From positions 2,514,062 through 2,578,061 of the forward strand of contig OX638379.1 of NCBI GenBank assembly GCA_951813605.1: a stretch of DNA of 64,000 bases. The letters are read 5' to 3'. Shown one piece after another: positions 7,968 to 17,846 of this stretch (positions are counted from its first letter, which is position 1; each line of letters starts with the position of its first letter). The stretch is from an uncultured Bryobacterales bacterium (GTDB lineage: Bacteria; Acidobacteriota; Terriglobia; Bryobacterales; UBA6623). The translations under genes were made by a program, and so were the position numbers. The notes under the pieces were generated by a model, which saw only the letters and a program-made list of their open reading frames with translations, was not told the origin of the DNA and made no database searches.

Positions 7968-10019
7968 CTAGTTCTGGCCCGGCCGGCGCTCCGGGTTCAC
8001 GAAGGCGCCGTTGGCCGCAACGTCCCAGACTGCAACACGTGCCCAAGTCCAGCCCGGGGCGCGCGCCTTCCAATGGTGCGATCCGCTGCCGAATTCGCCG
8101 GTTTGAGAAAGATCCATGATTTGGCGCCGAGTGCCGTGCCCGTCGCCCCAGACGATCTCGGCGAACTGCAGCGGGAAGGTCCATCGGATATCGGCCCTTA
8201 CTTCGATCTCGTTCTCGCTGCCCCCGATTTCCCATGACGGCAACAGCACCTCGCCGGTCGTTACGAAGAAGTCCCCTTCTCGCAGCGGCGCTAGAATTCT
8301 GCCGTAGTTTGTGAACTCCGGCAGCCGATCAGCCTTCACGTAGTTGATATTCATGTGCGCGTAGACCTCGTGGCTGGCGTCGAACTGGAAGACATCGACC
8401 TCGCCTAGCAGGCGCTTGTTCATTCCCCAGTTGTGCAGGTCGTCCAGCAGGGTGAGCGTTCGCTCGCCCAGACGCGGGGACGACAGATCGGCCGGCATTG
8501 CCTTCCACCCGGCGCCCAAGTAGCGCCGATCGCGGAAATGCTCCGTGCCTCGAATCGCATCAGGATACCCCGTGGAGCCCTTCGTGCGAGCGTGCGTCTG
8601 GTACATCAACCCGTCCTCGCGGCGTACCAACTCGAGCACCTCGGCTGCGTCCGCAGCGCTGTAGACGGTGCCGTGCTTCCGGTGCTTCGATACGAACTTC
8701 CCGCCCGCGGGGCGACTCATCCACCAATATACCGGCTTCGGGAAGATCAGGGCCCAATGGCCTCCGAGGTGAACGTTGGCCTCCTCCGATGGAATCAGCA
8801 GGAAGTCCTTGCCCGACTGCGCCTTGCAAGCCTTGAAGAAGCTGTCGAGCTCGCTCAGGCGCAACTCCGTCAAATCCCGCGGGTGCCCGTCGCCGTGGAA
8901 GTCCATGATGACTGCCGCATCAACCCCCATGTCCCGCAAGACCGTCTTGAAAGGGGGAGTCCAATCGATCCCCTTCTCCAAGGCTTGGACGGTGTAGGCG
9001 AGGTGGAAATGAGAGGCGAGGGTCTTGAAGCCGCTCAGTTCCGCGAAGCGGTCTCGGTTCGTATAGCGCAGAGCGTCTTCAAGCGCCGCTTCCGGCCCGC
9101 CGTCACTCACCAGCAGGAACATCGACAGCGACTGCCGGCTGCCCGGAGGCGCGTTCGCCCAGGGGTAGAATCGCCAGTTCGTGTCGCGGACCTGCCGAAT
9201 TCCCAATGACACGCGCCCGCGCCACGAGCGGTGCCAGTTCTGAGAGAGGTTGGATGTGAAGTCGCGGGGAAAGAAGTACTGGTGCGGCGCGGGAAAGGCC
9301 GCCACGCTGCCGTGGCCCCCGGACGTCGCCATGGCCCGGTAGCGCACCTTGAAGTGCACCCGCTCAGGTTGCAGCCCGTTGGCAGACTCTTGCTTTAACT
9401 CGCCGCGGGTGTCGTAGTAGGCCAGGGGAGTGGCCATGTTCCGACCGGGCTGCACCTGCTCGGGAGCCAGGAACTCGATACCCGCGTCGTAAAGGAATGC
9501 AACGTTGGCTTCGTCCGTGACAACGACGGCTTGCTGCTGGATGAGGCGCGAACCCGCGAAGAACGTGTAGACGAGACTGCCGGAGAACGGCCCGGCCCTG
9601 AACCCGCCGCAATGCACAAGGACGCGGCGGCCCTGTGTCTCCACGCGAAGCGAGTCCAGCTCGAAGAGGCCGAAGTGCGCCGACGTGCCTTGCGGGTGCT
9701 CCGGCGGGTAGTCGAAGAAGGCATTCCACCCCTTTCTTCGGACTCCGGTCTCCACCCGGTAGAACGGGCGGCCGCCCCGCAAGACCGGCGCATCCCCGAC
9801 ATTCAGCGATCCTATGAGCGCCTTGGAAGGGTCGCGGCTGAAGCTTGCCTGCCACTGCTTGTCGCTGCCATCCTGCCAGCGCACCAGCAACTCCGTATCG
9901 CGGACCTCGACAGATACAGGCCCGTCTCCGTACGCTTCCGTGTCGACCGGCACGGTCGCCCCGAGCAGCGTGCCTGCGGCAATGACGGTGAGCGCGGCGG
10001 AGCGCCGAACAACCAGCAT
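7968..10019 (-). CDS. Secreted protein with PHP/CehA-like metal-binding motifs, function unknown
   Basis: The ATG at 10019 gives a 683-residue protein opening with a clear signal peptide (MLVVRRSAALTVIAAGTLLGA); TTG or ATG starts 12-18 bases upstream are possible. The N-terminal half looks beta-rich (VSVEVRDTELLVRW, FYRVETGVRRKGWNAFFDYP). The C-terminal half carries His/Asp/Glu-rich motifs spaced like those of PHP-type metallohydrolases of the CehA/McbA group: IMDFHGDGHPRD, IPSEEANVHLGGHWALIF, MYQTHARTKG and FQFDASHEVYAH. The family assignment is inference from these motifs. The extreme C-terminus (RWTFPLQFAEIVWGDG) could be another small beta domain. It is probably cotranscribed with the aldo/keto reductase. 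Confidence 0.6.
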   Translation of the reverse strand: MLVVRRSAALTVIAAGTLLGATVPVDTEAYGDGPVSVEVRDTELLVRWQDGSDKQWQASFSRDPSKALIGSLNVGDAPVLRGGRPFYRVETGVRRKGWNAFFDYPPEHPQGTSAHFGLFELDSLRVETQGRRVLVHCGGFRAGPFSGSLVYTFFAGSRLIQQQAVVVTDEANVAFLYDAGIEFLAPEQVQPGRNMATPLAYYDTRGELKQESANGLQPERVHFKVRYRAMATSGGHGSVAAFPAPHQYFFPRDFTSNLSQNWHRSWRGRVSLGIRQVRDTNWRFYPWANAPPGSRQSLSMFLLVSDGGPEAALEDALRYTNRDRFAELSGFKTLASHFHLAYTVQALEKGIDWTPPFKTVLRDMGVDAAVIMDFHGDGHPRDLTELRLSELDSFFKACKAQSGKDFLLIPSEEANVHLGGHWALIFPKPVYWWMSRPAGGKFVSKHRKHGTVYSAADAAEVLELVRREDGLMYQTHARTKGSTGYPDAIRGTEHFRDRRYLGAGWKAMPADLSSPRLGERTLTLLDDLHNWGMNKRLLGEVDVFQFDASHEVYAHMNINYVKADRLPEFTNYGRILAPLREGDFFVTTGEVLLPSWEIGGSENEIEVRADIRWTFPLQFAEIVWGDGHGTRRQIMDLSQTGEFGSGSHHWKARAPGWTWARVAVWDVAANGAFVNPERRPGQN

Positions 10020-10505
10020 GGCGCCCATCATAGCCAACGCGGACCATAGTCCCTGGAGCGCGATCCTACTCGCGCCCGGGGGTCAGGGAGCGAGCTGCGG
10101 AGTACGAGCAATCCCCCTTCGAAGCTGCCAGGGACGCCGTGACAAGAGCCGGCGCGGGCACGGAGCGCAACGCTGGCTGGCCATGCTCCTCGCCTGCGTG
10201 GAAGCTGGCTGACTCCATCCAGGCATCCGCGCCGCTCGGCCCCGGCGATCGGCTCTCGCCCCAGGCTCGACAGCGAACATGCCTTCCGGAACGCCCCGGC
10301 AACTTCGAATGATGCACGGGAGAGCCGCGGCGAACAACACTGCTCGACCAGCCGCGCCGCAGCCACTGCCAAGATGCAAATGGTCTCGGTGAATCCGGGC
10401 AAAGACGTCCTCGCAACTTCCACTCGCAAGCCGCGCGGCAGCAAGAAAAGGGTTGACCGACGGGGCATATTCGCATAAACTGCTAGGCGCGGGGGACTAA
10501 TAGGA
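10020..10505. other. Divergent intergenic region, no gene seen
   Basis: About 486 bp separate the divergent PHP-like gene (-) and PSD1 gene (+). Minus-strand open frames here (up to 169 codons) have low-complexity Arg/Ser-rich translations typical of GC-rich shadow frames. Promoters for both flanking units must lie here, but no strong -35/-10 pair was identified. Confidence 0.5.
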
Positions 10506-13055
10506 ATGATCCGGACAATTCTTGCTCTTGCGTGCATTGGCGGGGTCCTGCCCGTGGCGGCTGCGGACGCGCCGGTCTTCGCGGAGGAAGTGGCTCCGAT
10601 TCTCGAGCAGCGCTGCGTCCTGTGTCACGGCGACAAGCAGCAGCTGTCCGGCTTGCGCGTGGACAGCCGGGAGGCGCTGCTCCAAGGAGGGCAGCGCGGC
10701 CCATCGCTGGTGCCCGGTAACGCCGATAGCAGCACGCTCTACCTTCACGTCTCGGGCAAGGCCGAGCCGCGGATGCCCTTCGGCAGCACGCTCGCCGAGG
10801 GTGAGATTGCCACGCTGAAGCGGTGGATCGATACCGGCGCGCGCTGGGATTCACCGTCCGAACAGGCGGAGGGCAAGGAGGTCTGGTGGGCATTCCGAGA
10901 CCCAGTCCGCCACGATCCCCCCGATCCGAGCGAGCACCCGGTCGACGCCTTCCTGTCGGCCCGCCTGGCTGACGACGGCTTGCGACGCGCCCCCCGCGCC
11001 GATCCGTCGACTCTGGTGCGCCGGGCGTATCTCGACCTAGTCGGCTTGCTGCCGCCGACCGAAGTCGTCGATGCGTTCGCCAAGGACCCATCCCAAGAGG
11101 CTTTCGCGCGCTTGGTTGACGAGCTGCTCGACTCGCCAAGGCACGGGGAGCGCTGGGGACGGCACTGGCTGGACGCGGTGCGCTACGCGGACTCCTCCGG
11201 CTACGAGCACGACTACGACCAGCCGCACGCCTGGCGCTACAGGGACTACGTGATCCGCGCCTTCAACGAAGACAAGCCCTACGACCGCTTTGTCCAGGAA
11301 CAGCTGGCGGGTGACGAGATCGAGAACCCCAGCTTCGACGCGCTGACCGCGACGGGCATGCTGCGCGTCGGCCCGCGGGTGCTTTTCCGGGAGAAGGACA
11401 ACCCGCAATACCGCTACAACTACCTTGACGACATGGTCGCCACCACGGGCCGCGTGTTCCTCGGCCTGACAGTGGACTGCGCGCGCTGCCACGACCACAA
11501 GTTCGACGACATCAAGCAGATGGACTACTACCGCACGATGGCGGTGTTCTTTCCGTACGTGAGGTACGATTTCCCGCTGGCGGACGCGGCAACCGTCAAG
11601 CGCCACGAGGCCGAGACCGCGGCGGTCAACGCGAAGATCGATCCGATCAAGACGCAGATCGCCACAATCCAAGCGCCTTACAGGAAACGCGCGAGCGCAC
11701 GCGCCCTCGCAAAATTCCCAGAGGAAATCCAAATCGCGGTGCGCACTCCGAAGCAGGAGCGGACTCCGGGCCAGCAGCTCCTGGCGGCCCAAGTCCAATC
11801 CATCCGCGCCACCGACTACGACGACCTTCTATCGGAGGCCGACGCCGAGCGGCTGGCAGATCTCAAGTCCCAAGTCGCCAAGCTGGAAGGCCAGCTTCCC
11901 GATCCCCTTCCGGCAGCGATGGGAATCCGGGACGGCGACTACCGGTTCGCCCCCGACGGCCTAGGTGACGAGCCCCAGCCAGGCAAGGGAGATCGCCAAG
12001 ACTTCAGCGGAATCGACGGGACGTGGCTGCCGACAGCCGGCTACCGGCCACCCTCTGCCCACTTCCTTCCGAACGCCGATTACCGCAACAGGGGGGACGT
12101 CGTCGAGCCCGGCTTCATCGAGGCTCTCGCCCAGGGCACGCCGTTCGCGCCGAAATCCCCCTCTCACCGAATCTCGAGCGGGCGCCGCCTGGCACTCGCG
12201 AAATGGATCGCCTCGCCCGAAAACCCGCTTACGGCGCGCGTCATGGTCAACCGAATCTGGATGCACCATTTCGGCGAAGGACTTGTATACACAGCGAGCA
12301 ACTTCGGCAGCATGGGCACACGCCCCACGCATCCCAAGCTGCTGGACTGGCTGGCCACCGAATTCGTCCGGCAGGGCTGGAGCATGAAGGCAATACACCG
12401 CTTGATCATGACTTCGGAGAGTTACCAGATGGCGTCTGCCCACGGCGACGCTCTTGCAGCCAAGTCAGATCCGGAAAACAAGCTGCTATGGCGCTTCCGC
12501 CAGCGACGGCTGGAAGGCGAGGTCATCCGCGACATCATCCTCGACGCCTCCGGCAATCTCAACTTTGAAGCCGGAGGCCCCGGTTTCTTCCCGCCGATCC
12601 CAGAGGAGGTTCGCGAATCCTTTCCCAAGGGCAAGTGGGACATGGCGGAGCCGGGACCGGAGAACTGGAGGCGCAGCGTCTTTGCCTACGCCAAGCGGGG
12701 ACTCCGTTACCCGCTGTTCGAGGTCTTCGACCAACCGAACATGAACGTCACCTGCGAGCGTCGCACGACCACGACGGTGCCGACACAGGCCCTGACACTT
12801 CTCAACAATGAATTTGCCTTGCAGCAGGCCCACAGCTACGCCAAACGCGTGTCCCGCGTTGCCGAAGACGACGCCGGGTGGGTCCGCGAGGCCTACCGCA
12901 TTGCATTGAGCCGCGCGCCGACCGAGACCGAACTGAAAGCGAACCTTGACTTCCTCCGACAGCAGAAGGAATATCACAGGGGCGACACGGTCAAGGCCCT
13001 CACGGATCTCTGCGATGTGATCCTGAACCTCAACGAGTTTCTCTATGTCAGCTAA
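10506..13055 (+). CDS. PSD1 / DUF1549-DUF1553 cytochrome-c-type secreted protein (copy 2)
   Basis: An 849-residue homologue of the 3796-6576 product. It has a signal peptide (residues 1-20), a heme motif CVLCH at residues 37-41, a DUF1549 region with a second CARCHDHKFDD motif, a linker with coiled-coil-like sequence (KIDPIKTQIATIQAPYRKR), and a C-terminal DUF1553 domain (NPLTARVMVNRIWMHHFGEGL; CERRTTTTVPTQALTLLNN). The last four codons overlap the start of the next gene by 11 bp, so PSD1 and DUF1501 are coupled exactly as in copy 1. The heme-binding role is inferred from the CxxCH motifs. Confidence 0.9.
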   Translation: MIRTILALACIGGVLPVAAADAPVFAEEVAPILEQRCVLCHGDKQQLSGLRVDSREALLQGGQRGPSLVPGNADSSTLYLHVSGKAEPRMPFGSTLAEGEIATLKRWIDTGARWDSPSEQAEGKEVWWAFRDPVRHDPPDPSEHPVDAFLSARLADDGLRRAPRADPSTLVRRAYLDLVGLLPPTEVVDAFAKDPSQEAFARLVDELLDSPRHGERWGRHWLDAVRYADSSGYEHDYDQPHAWRYRDYVIRAFNEDKPYDRFVQEQLAGDEIENPSFDALTATGMLRVGPRVLFREKDNPQYRYNYLDDMVATTGRVFLGLTVDCARCHDHKFDDIKQMDYYRTMAVFFPYVRYDFPLADAATVKRHEAETAAVNAKIDPIKTQIATIQAPYRKRASARALAKFPEEIQIAVRTPKQERTPGQQLLAAQVQSIRATDYDDLLSEADAERLADLKSQVAKLEGQLPDPLPAAMGIRDGDYRFAPDGLGDEPQPGKGDRQDFSGIDGTWLPTAGYRPPSAHFLPNADYRNRGDVVEPGFIEALAQGTPFAPKSPSHRISSGRRLALAKWIASPENPLTARVMVNRIWMHHFGEGLVYTASNFGSMGTRPTHPKLLDWLATEFVRQGWSMKAIHRLIMTSESYQMASAHGDALAAKSDPENKLLWRFRQRRLEGEVIRDIILDASGNLNFEAGGPGFFPPIPEEVRESFPKGKWDMAEPGPENWRRSVFAYAKRGLRYPLFEVFDQPNMNVTCERRTTTTVPTQALTLLNNEFALQQAHSYAKRVSRVAEDDAGWVREAYRIALSRAPTETELKANLDFLRQQKEYHRGDTVKALTDLCDVILNLNEFLYVS

Positions 13056-14496
13056 AGAACGCTTCGTATCGCGGCGGGACTTCCTGTTCGGGGCCGGCGA
13101 GGGCATCAGCGGCCTCGCGCTGGCGCACTTGCTCCAGCAAGACGGCCTCCTAGCCGCCGAGAGCGCCTGCGTGTCGCGGGGTATCGCCTCGCCCACGGCA
13201 CCAAGGGAACCGCACTTCAAGCCTCGGGCCAAAGCGGTGATCTCCCTGTTCATGAGCGGCGGCGTGAGCCATGTCGACACATTTGATTACAAGCCGATGC
13301 TCGAGAAGCATCACGGCAAGCCGCTGACCGGCAAGGGCAACGTCCGCGTGCGCCAGGGCTTCCCGGGTCCGCTCATGCAAAGCCCGTTCAAGTTCCAGCG
13401 CCACGGCGAAAGCGGCAAGCTGGTTTCGGAGCTCTTCCCGCACATGGGCTCGATGGTGGATGACCTGGCCTTCGTGCATTCGTGCAAGGGCCGCTCCAAC
13501 GACCATGTCCTAGCGCATTACGAGTGGAACACGGGATCGGTGCTGATGGGCCACCCAAGCGTAGGGAGCTGGGTAACGTACGGGCTGGGCTCGGAAAACC
13601 AGAGCCTGCCTGGCTTCGTGGTGGTCTACGACCACCGCGGGGGACCATTCTCGGGGCCTTCCAACTGGAGCAGCGGCTACCTGCCGGCCACTTACCAAGG
13701 CACTGTATTCCGTTCTCAGGGCGACCCCATTCTGGACCTGAAACCCCCGAGCGACCTTCTCGCGCCGGAGCAGCAGCGAGCCCGCCTAGACCATCTCGCG
13801 AAACTCAACGAGGAGCACGCGAAGCGGCATCCTGGATCGAGCGAGCTGGCGGCGCGGATCGCCTCCTACGAACTGGCCTACAGGATGCAAGGCTGCGCGC
13901 CCGAAGCCGTGGATGTCTCGCAGGAATCGGAAGAGACGAAGCAGCTCTACGGCATGGACGACCCAGTCACGGAGCCGTTCGGCCGCCAGTGCCTGCTTGC
14001 CCGCCGCCTGGTCGAGCGAGGGGTCCGCTTCGTGCAGCTGTACAGCGGCGCGCTGCGACAGCAGAACATCGACACTTGGGACGCCCACAGCAACCTAATC
14101 GAGAACCACACGCTCCACGCCGGAGAAGTCGACCGGCCAATCGCGGGCTTGCTGAAGGACTTGAAGCGAACCGGGCTGCTGGACGACACCTTGGTGGTGT
14201 GGCACTCCGAGTTCGGGCGGATGCCGATTTCCCAGCGGGGCGTTGGCCGGGATCACAACCCGCACGCGATGACCGCCTGGATGGCTGGGGCCGGGATACG
14301 CGGCGGGCAGTCTATCGGCGCCACCGACGAATTCGGCTACAAGGCCGAGGAGCAAGTACTCACCTACCACGACCTGCACGCCACGATGCTGCACATGCTG
14401 GGCATGGATCACAAGCGACTGACCTACTTCTTCAACGGTCGCCACATGCGCTTGACGGATGTGCATGGCGAGGTGATCCCGCAGATGCTGAGCTAG
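13045..14496 (+). CDS. DUF1501 domain protein (copy 2), Tat-exported
   Basis: A 483-residue DUF1501 protein with a textbook Tat signal (SRRDFLFGAGEGISGLALAHLL, residues 9-30). Family motifs follow: MSGGVSHVDTFDYKP, NDHVLAHYEWNTGS, QNIDTWDAHSNLIENH, WHSEFGRMP and GRDHNPHAM. These would form the metal-binding site of the alkaline-phosphatase-like fold. It is translated from within the end of the PSD1 gene. Compared with copy 1 it keeps the GRDHNPHAM motif more canonically. The biochemical function of the family is not established. Confidence 0.9.
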   Translation: MSAKERFVSRRDFLFGAGEGISGLALAHLLQQDGLLAAESACVSRGIASPTAPREPHFKPRAKAVISLFMSGGVSHVDTFDYKPMLEKHHGKPLTGKGNVRVRQGFPGPLMQSPFKFQRHGESGKLVSELFPHMGSMVDDLAFVHSCKGRSNDHVLAHYEWNTGSVLMGHPSVGSWVTYGLGSENQSLPGFVVVYDHRGGPFSGPSNWSSGYLPATYQGTVFRSQGDPILDLKPPSDLLAPEQQRARLDHLAKLNEEHAKRHPGSSELAARIASYELAYRMQGCAPEAVDVSQESEETKQLYGMDDPVTEPFGRQCLLARRLVERGVRFVQLYSGALRQQNIDTWDAHSNLIENHTLHAGEVDRPIAGLLKDLKRTGLLDDTLVVWHSEFGRMPISQRGVGRDHNPHAMTAWMAGAGIRGGQSIGATDEFGYKAEEQVLTYHDLHATMLHMLGMDHKRLTYFFNGRHMRLTDVHGEVIPQMLS

Positions 14497-14963
14497 GGCG
14501 CTGCAATCGGAGGCGGCCTGAATTCCAGGCATTGGGCTCTTGGGCGCGGGACGGAAGCCGTGCGTGTCGGCTGGCGGCGCATGCGGACACAACGCGCGGT
14601 CCGAGCGCGGCGGGGTGTCCAGGACTGATTTGACGTGTTCGATCCGGACACTTCCATCATGAGTTCGAGCCCGGCGGAGACGCTGAGTCTGGTGCAATCT
14701 CCCTAGGGCAGCTCGCGGTAGGTCAAGAACCGCTGGGGTGCGACGCCATACCGGTTCGCTTTGCCATTTTTGGTTCGCAGATCCCCGGAGGCAGCTTGTG
14801 GCCGGCCCGCTGGGAAGTGACGTTCGCCACGTAGGGAGCTGCCGCCCTGTCGCGGAGAGGGCTGCATATCACGTAAGCTGCAAAGGGGCCAGCCCGCGAG
14901 CAGTCCCCCGAGACTCAATCCAGGTTCCGCTCGAGGATCGAATCGGCTGTTGCGGGTGCCTAG
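14497..14963. other. 467-bp stretch with no convincing gene
   Basis: A co-directional gap before the barrel-only receptor. A minus-strand frame (14703-15281) overlaps the receptor's 5' end but has no recognisable motifs and is judged a shadow. The region should hold the receptor promoter; no clear consensus was found. Confidence 0.45.
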
Positions 14964-17792
14964 GTGGCAGTGGCAGCAACAACTGAGTCTGGGCAGGCAA
15001 ACGGTCGATGGCAGCACGATCCCGGGCCAACTTCCCAGCCGCCACCGATACGGCTGTTCAACTCCCCAGACGGCAGAGTCTTGGCTCACGCTGTCCCTGG
15101 CGTCATTGCCGTAGCGGCGCGGGTCACGAGGAGCCTCCCGGGCATTGCTCGAATCGCAGGTCGCTCCGGAATCGGCACGCACGCCGGCGTCGCCTTCACT
15201 TGCTTGACGACCGTCGTCGCAGCAATGGCGCAGGAGCCCAGCCAGGACCGCGAGATCACTGAGAGCGCACCCTCGGAACAAGCATCCGGCGAGGGTTCCG
15301 AGCGCACGGAGCTAAACCTCCTCGGCTCTGTGGCTGCGGACGAGGGCGAGGGAAGACGCAACGAGAACGTCCGTATAACGCTCATCGACAACAATGTCCT
15401 GCGCGAGCTGACGGCCCGCATGGGGACAACTGCATCAGTGCCGGTCGATCTCGCGATCGAGCACCGCTACTTTGGAGCAGAATTCGGACAGCCGGCCAGG
15501 CGCGCGCTGGAGGCAACGCCGGCACCGGCTGCGCAAGCTCACGGCGAGCTCCGATGGACGCACCAGACCAGCGTGACCAGCGCGAGATCCTTCTTCCAGG
15601 TCGGGAGCGTGCGGCCAGCCCACGACAACTCGTACGGCTTTACGGCAGCCCTGCCGCTTTGGAACGGCACCTCTGCGACGCTGCGAGGCGGGCAGACGCG
15701 ATCGAGGGGCAATGTGAATGGCAACGTCCTGGTACCGACCCCCGAAGAGCGCACGCCCCTAACGACCGATCCCGCGACCCGGGCATTTGTCCAAAGGCTG
15801 CTCAATGCCTATCCGCCGGACCTGCCCAACCGAACCGACATCAGCGCTAGAGCGCTGAACGCAAACGCCTTGCAAAGCATCGACAACGATCAGGGCTCGA
15901 TCCAGATTGACCGTTCATTGGGTCAGCAGGGCAAGATGGTCCTGCAGTACAGCTTCACCGGGCAAGACGTCGATGCGTTCCAGCTGGTGGGCGGTCAGAA
16001 TCCCGACACGTCAACCAAGAGCCACCAGGCACGGATCGGCTGGAGCCGAGATTGGTCGCCGAGGACGACGGCGGATTTCGTCCTAGGCTTCGACCGAGTG
16101 GGAAGCCTATTGGTAAGCGAGGAAACGTCGGTGGGGCCCCTGGTTCTAATGGGGTTTGTCATAGAGTTCCTGGGACCCGACTCCAATATTCCGATTGACC
16201 GCGCCCTGAACCGCACGCGCGCAGCGGTGCGGACCGCTCACTTGCGAGGCAACCACAACCTGGTGGCGGGAGCCGAGATCCTGCGTCGGCAGCTGAACGG
16301 CTACGAAGCGGAGAGCCACAGGGGCCTGTTTCTGTTTGGCAGTGACTTCGGTCGGAACGCGATTACGAATATTCGATTGGGAACCCCCAGCCTTTACCAA
16401 GTCGCGATCGGGAATATGCACCGCGGGTTCCGCAACTGGGACATGCAGTACTACCTAGGCGATCGCTGGCAGGCGTCTAACGCTTTGACCCTGGATATGG
16501 GATTGCGGTTCGAACCGGTAACCGCCCCTCGCGAGGTCCGCAGCCTGACCGCGATTCCCTACGATTGTGACTGCAACAATCTGGCGCCGCGGTTCGGCTT
16601 CGCTTACCGCCTAGGCAAGGGCCTGGGCGTGTGGCGCGGCTCCTATGCGATCCACTACGGGCAGATATTCAACGTTTCGTACGGGCAAGCCCGCTTCAGC
16701 CCGCCCGCGAATATAGACATCGCGGTTCAGGCCCCGGAGCTGGTCAATCCGCTGGCCGGCTTCGGCCCCGAGGATTTCGACCCCACCGCGCGGTCTACGG
16801 TCTTCGAACTGGACCCCGAACTCGCGGTACCGTACTCCCACCAGTACGGCCTCGAGTGGCAGTTTCGGCTAGCGGCCGACTGGGCGCTGAGCTTCGGCTA
16901 CGTTGGCAGCCGTTCGCACAAGCTGCTTACGCTTTGGTACACGAACCGCGCGCGCCCCGTGCCGGGAATCCCGCAAACAACCGGGACCGTCAACGAGAGG
17001 CGGCCCGACTCGCGCTACTTCGAGAAGCGCGTGGTCCTGAACGGATCGCGGGCGTACTTCGACGCCGCCAAGACAGTGCTGAGCGTTCCGGGATGGAAGG
17101 GACTGGACTTGGAAGCCTCGTACTGGTGGAGCAAGGCCATCGACCTGGGCAGCGACTTCTCGAACACCGCGTCGGGCCGCGATGCCAGGCTCGGCCGCAG
17201 CCAGTCGGAATTCAACACGCACGGCGAGCTGCGGGCCGTCAGCCTGTTCGATCAACCACATGCTCTCTTGATCAAGGCGAACTGGAGAACGCCGACAGTC
17301 CGCGGCGTCGGCGCCCGTCTCTTCAAGAACTGGCAATTCAGCGCGGTCGTGCTAGCCAAGGCAGGCACTCCGTTCGATGTGGTCTCCGGGTCAGATGGCG
17401 AAGGTTTCGGTAATGTCGACGGAACCTACGAGGACCGACCCAATGTGCTGGACCCGAGTGTCCTCGGCAGGTCGGTAGATCATCCCGACACCTCGACGAA
17501 GCAGCTGCCTGCGGACGCCTTCGCCTTTATTGGCCCGGGACAAGCGGCCGGCAACCTAGGGCGCAATGCATTCCGCAAGGACGGTGTATTCAATGTCAAC
17601 GCCGCAGTAACGAGAGAGTGGGGCTTGCGGGGCGGTACAGCGCTGCTCTTTCGCGCAGAGTCATTGAATACTCTCAACCACCCGCAGTTCGCGGAACCGC
17701 GCTTTGACCTGACTTCACCCAACTTTGGACAGATCACCAACACTCTGAATGACGGCAGGGCGTTCCGCTTCACCCTCGAAATGAAATTCTAG
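14964..17792 (+). CDS. TonB-dependent receptor-like outer-membrane barrel without CarboxypepD domain
   Basis: The frame opens at GTG 14964 (942 residues), but the true start is uncertain. A signal-peptide-like segment (GVAFTCLTTVVAAMAQEP) ends near residue 90, so a start near residues 40-50 is more likely. After a short acidic segment come weak plug-like sequence (LIDNNVLRELTARMG) and a barrel with typical strands: WDMQYYLGDRWQASNALTLDMGLRFEP, LAPRFGFAYRL, YGLEWQFRLAADWALSFGYVGSRSH, RAESLNTLNHPQFAEPRFD. The last residue is Phe (EMKF). It lacks the N-terminal carboxypeptidase regulatory domain present in the 24528 receptor. It is convergent with a Gfo/Idh gene 54 bp away. Confidence 0.8.
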   Translation: MAVAATTESGQANGRWQHDPGPTSQPPPIRLFNSPDGRVLAHAVPGVIAVAARVTRSLPGIARIAGRSGIGTHAGVAFTCLTTVVAAMAQEPSQDREITESAPSEQASGEGSERTELNLLGSVAADEGEGRRNENVRITLIDNNVLRELTARMGTTASVPVDLAIEHRYFGAEFGQPARRALEATPAPAAQAHGELRWTHQTSVTSARSFFQVGSVRPAHDNSYGFTAALPLWNGTSATLRGGQTRSRGNVNGNVLVPTPEERTPLTTDPATRAFVQRLLNAYPPDLPNRTDISARALNANALQSIDNDQGSIQIDRSLGQQGKMVLQYSFTGQDVDAFQLVGGQNPDTSTKSHQARIGWSRDWSPRTTADFVLGFDRVGSLLVSEETSVGPLVLMGFVIEFLGPDSNIPIDRALNRTRAAVRTAHLRGNHNLVAGAEILRRQLNGYEAESHRGLFLFGSDFGRNAITNIRLGTPSLYQVAIGNMHRGFRNWDMQYYLGDRWQASNALTLDMGLRFEPVTAPREVRSLTAIPYDCDCNNLAPRFGFAYRLGKGLGVWRGSYAIHYGQIFNVSYGQARFSPPANIDIAVQAPELVNPLAGFGPEDFDPTARSTVFELDPELAVPYSHQYGLEWQFRLAADWALSFGYVGSRSHKLLTLWYTNRARPVPGIPQTTGTVNERRPDSRYFEKRVVLNGSRAYFDAAKTVLSVPGWKGLDLEASYWWSKAIDLGSDFSNTASGRDARLGRSQSEFNTHGELRAVSLFDQPHALLIKANWRTPTVRGVGARLFKNWQFSAVVLAKAGTPFDVVSGSDGEGFGNVDGTYEDRPNVLDPSVLGRSVDHPDTSTKQLPADAFAFIGPGQAAGNLGRNAFRKDGVFNVNAAVTREWGLRGGTALLFRAESLNTLNHPQFAEPRFDLTSPNFGQITNTLNDGRAFRFTLEMKF

Positions 17793-17846
17793 CGTGAGCC
17801 CGCCTCGCGAGCACCGGTGAGCTGAGGCTCCATCGCCGCCCCCTCG

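Noticed and set aside
14703..15281. 192-codon minus-strand frame overlapping the receptor 5' end
   Set aside because: No family motifs, no ribosome site, and it overlaps the receptor's signal-peptide region.
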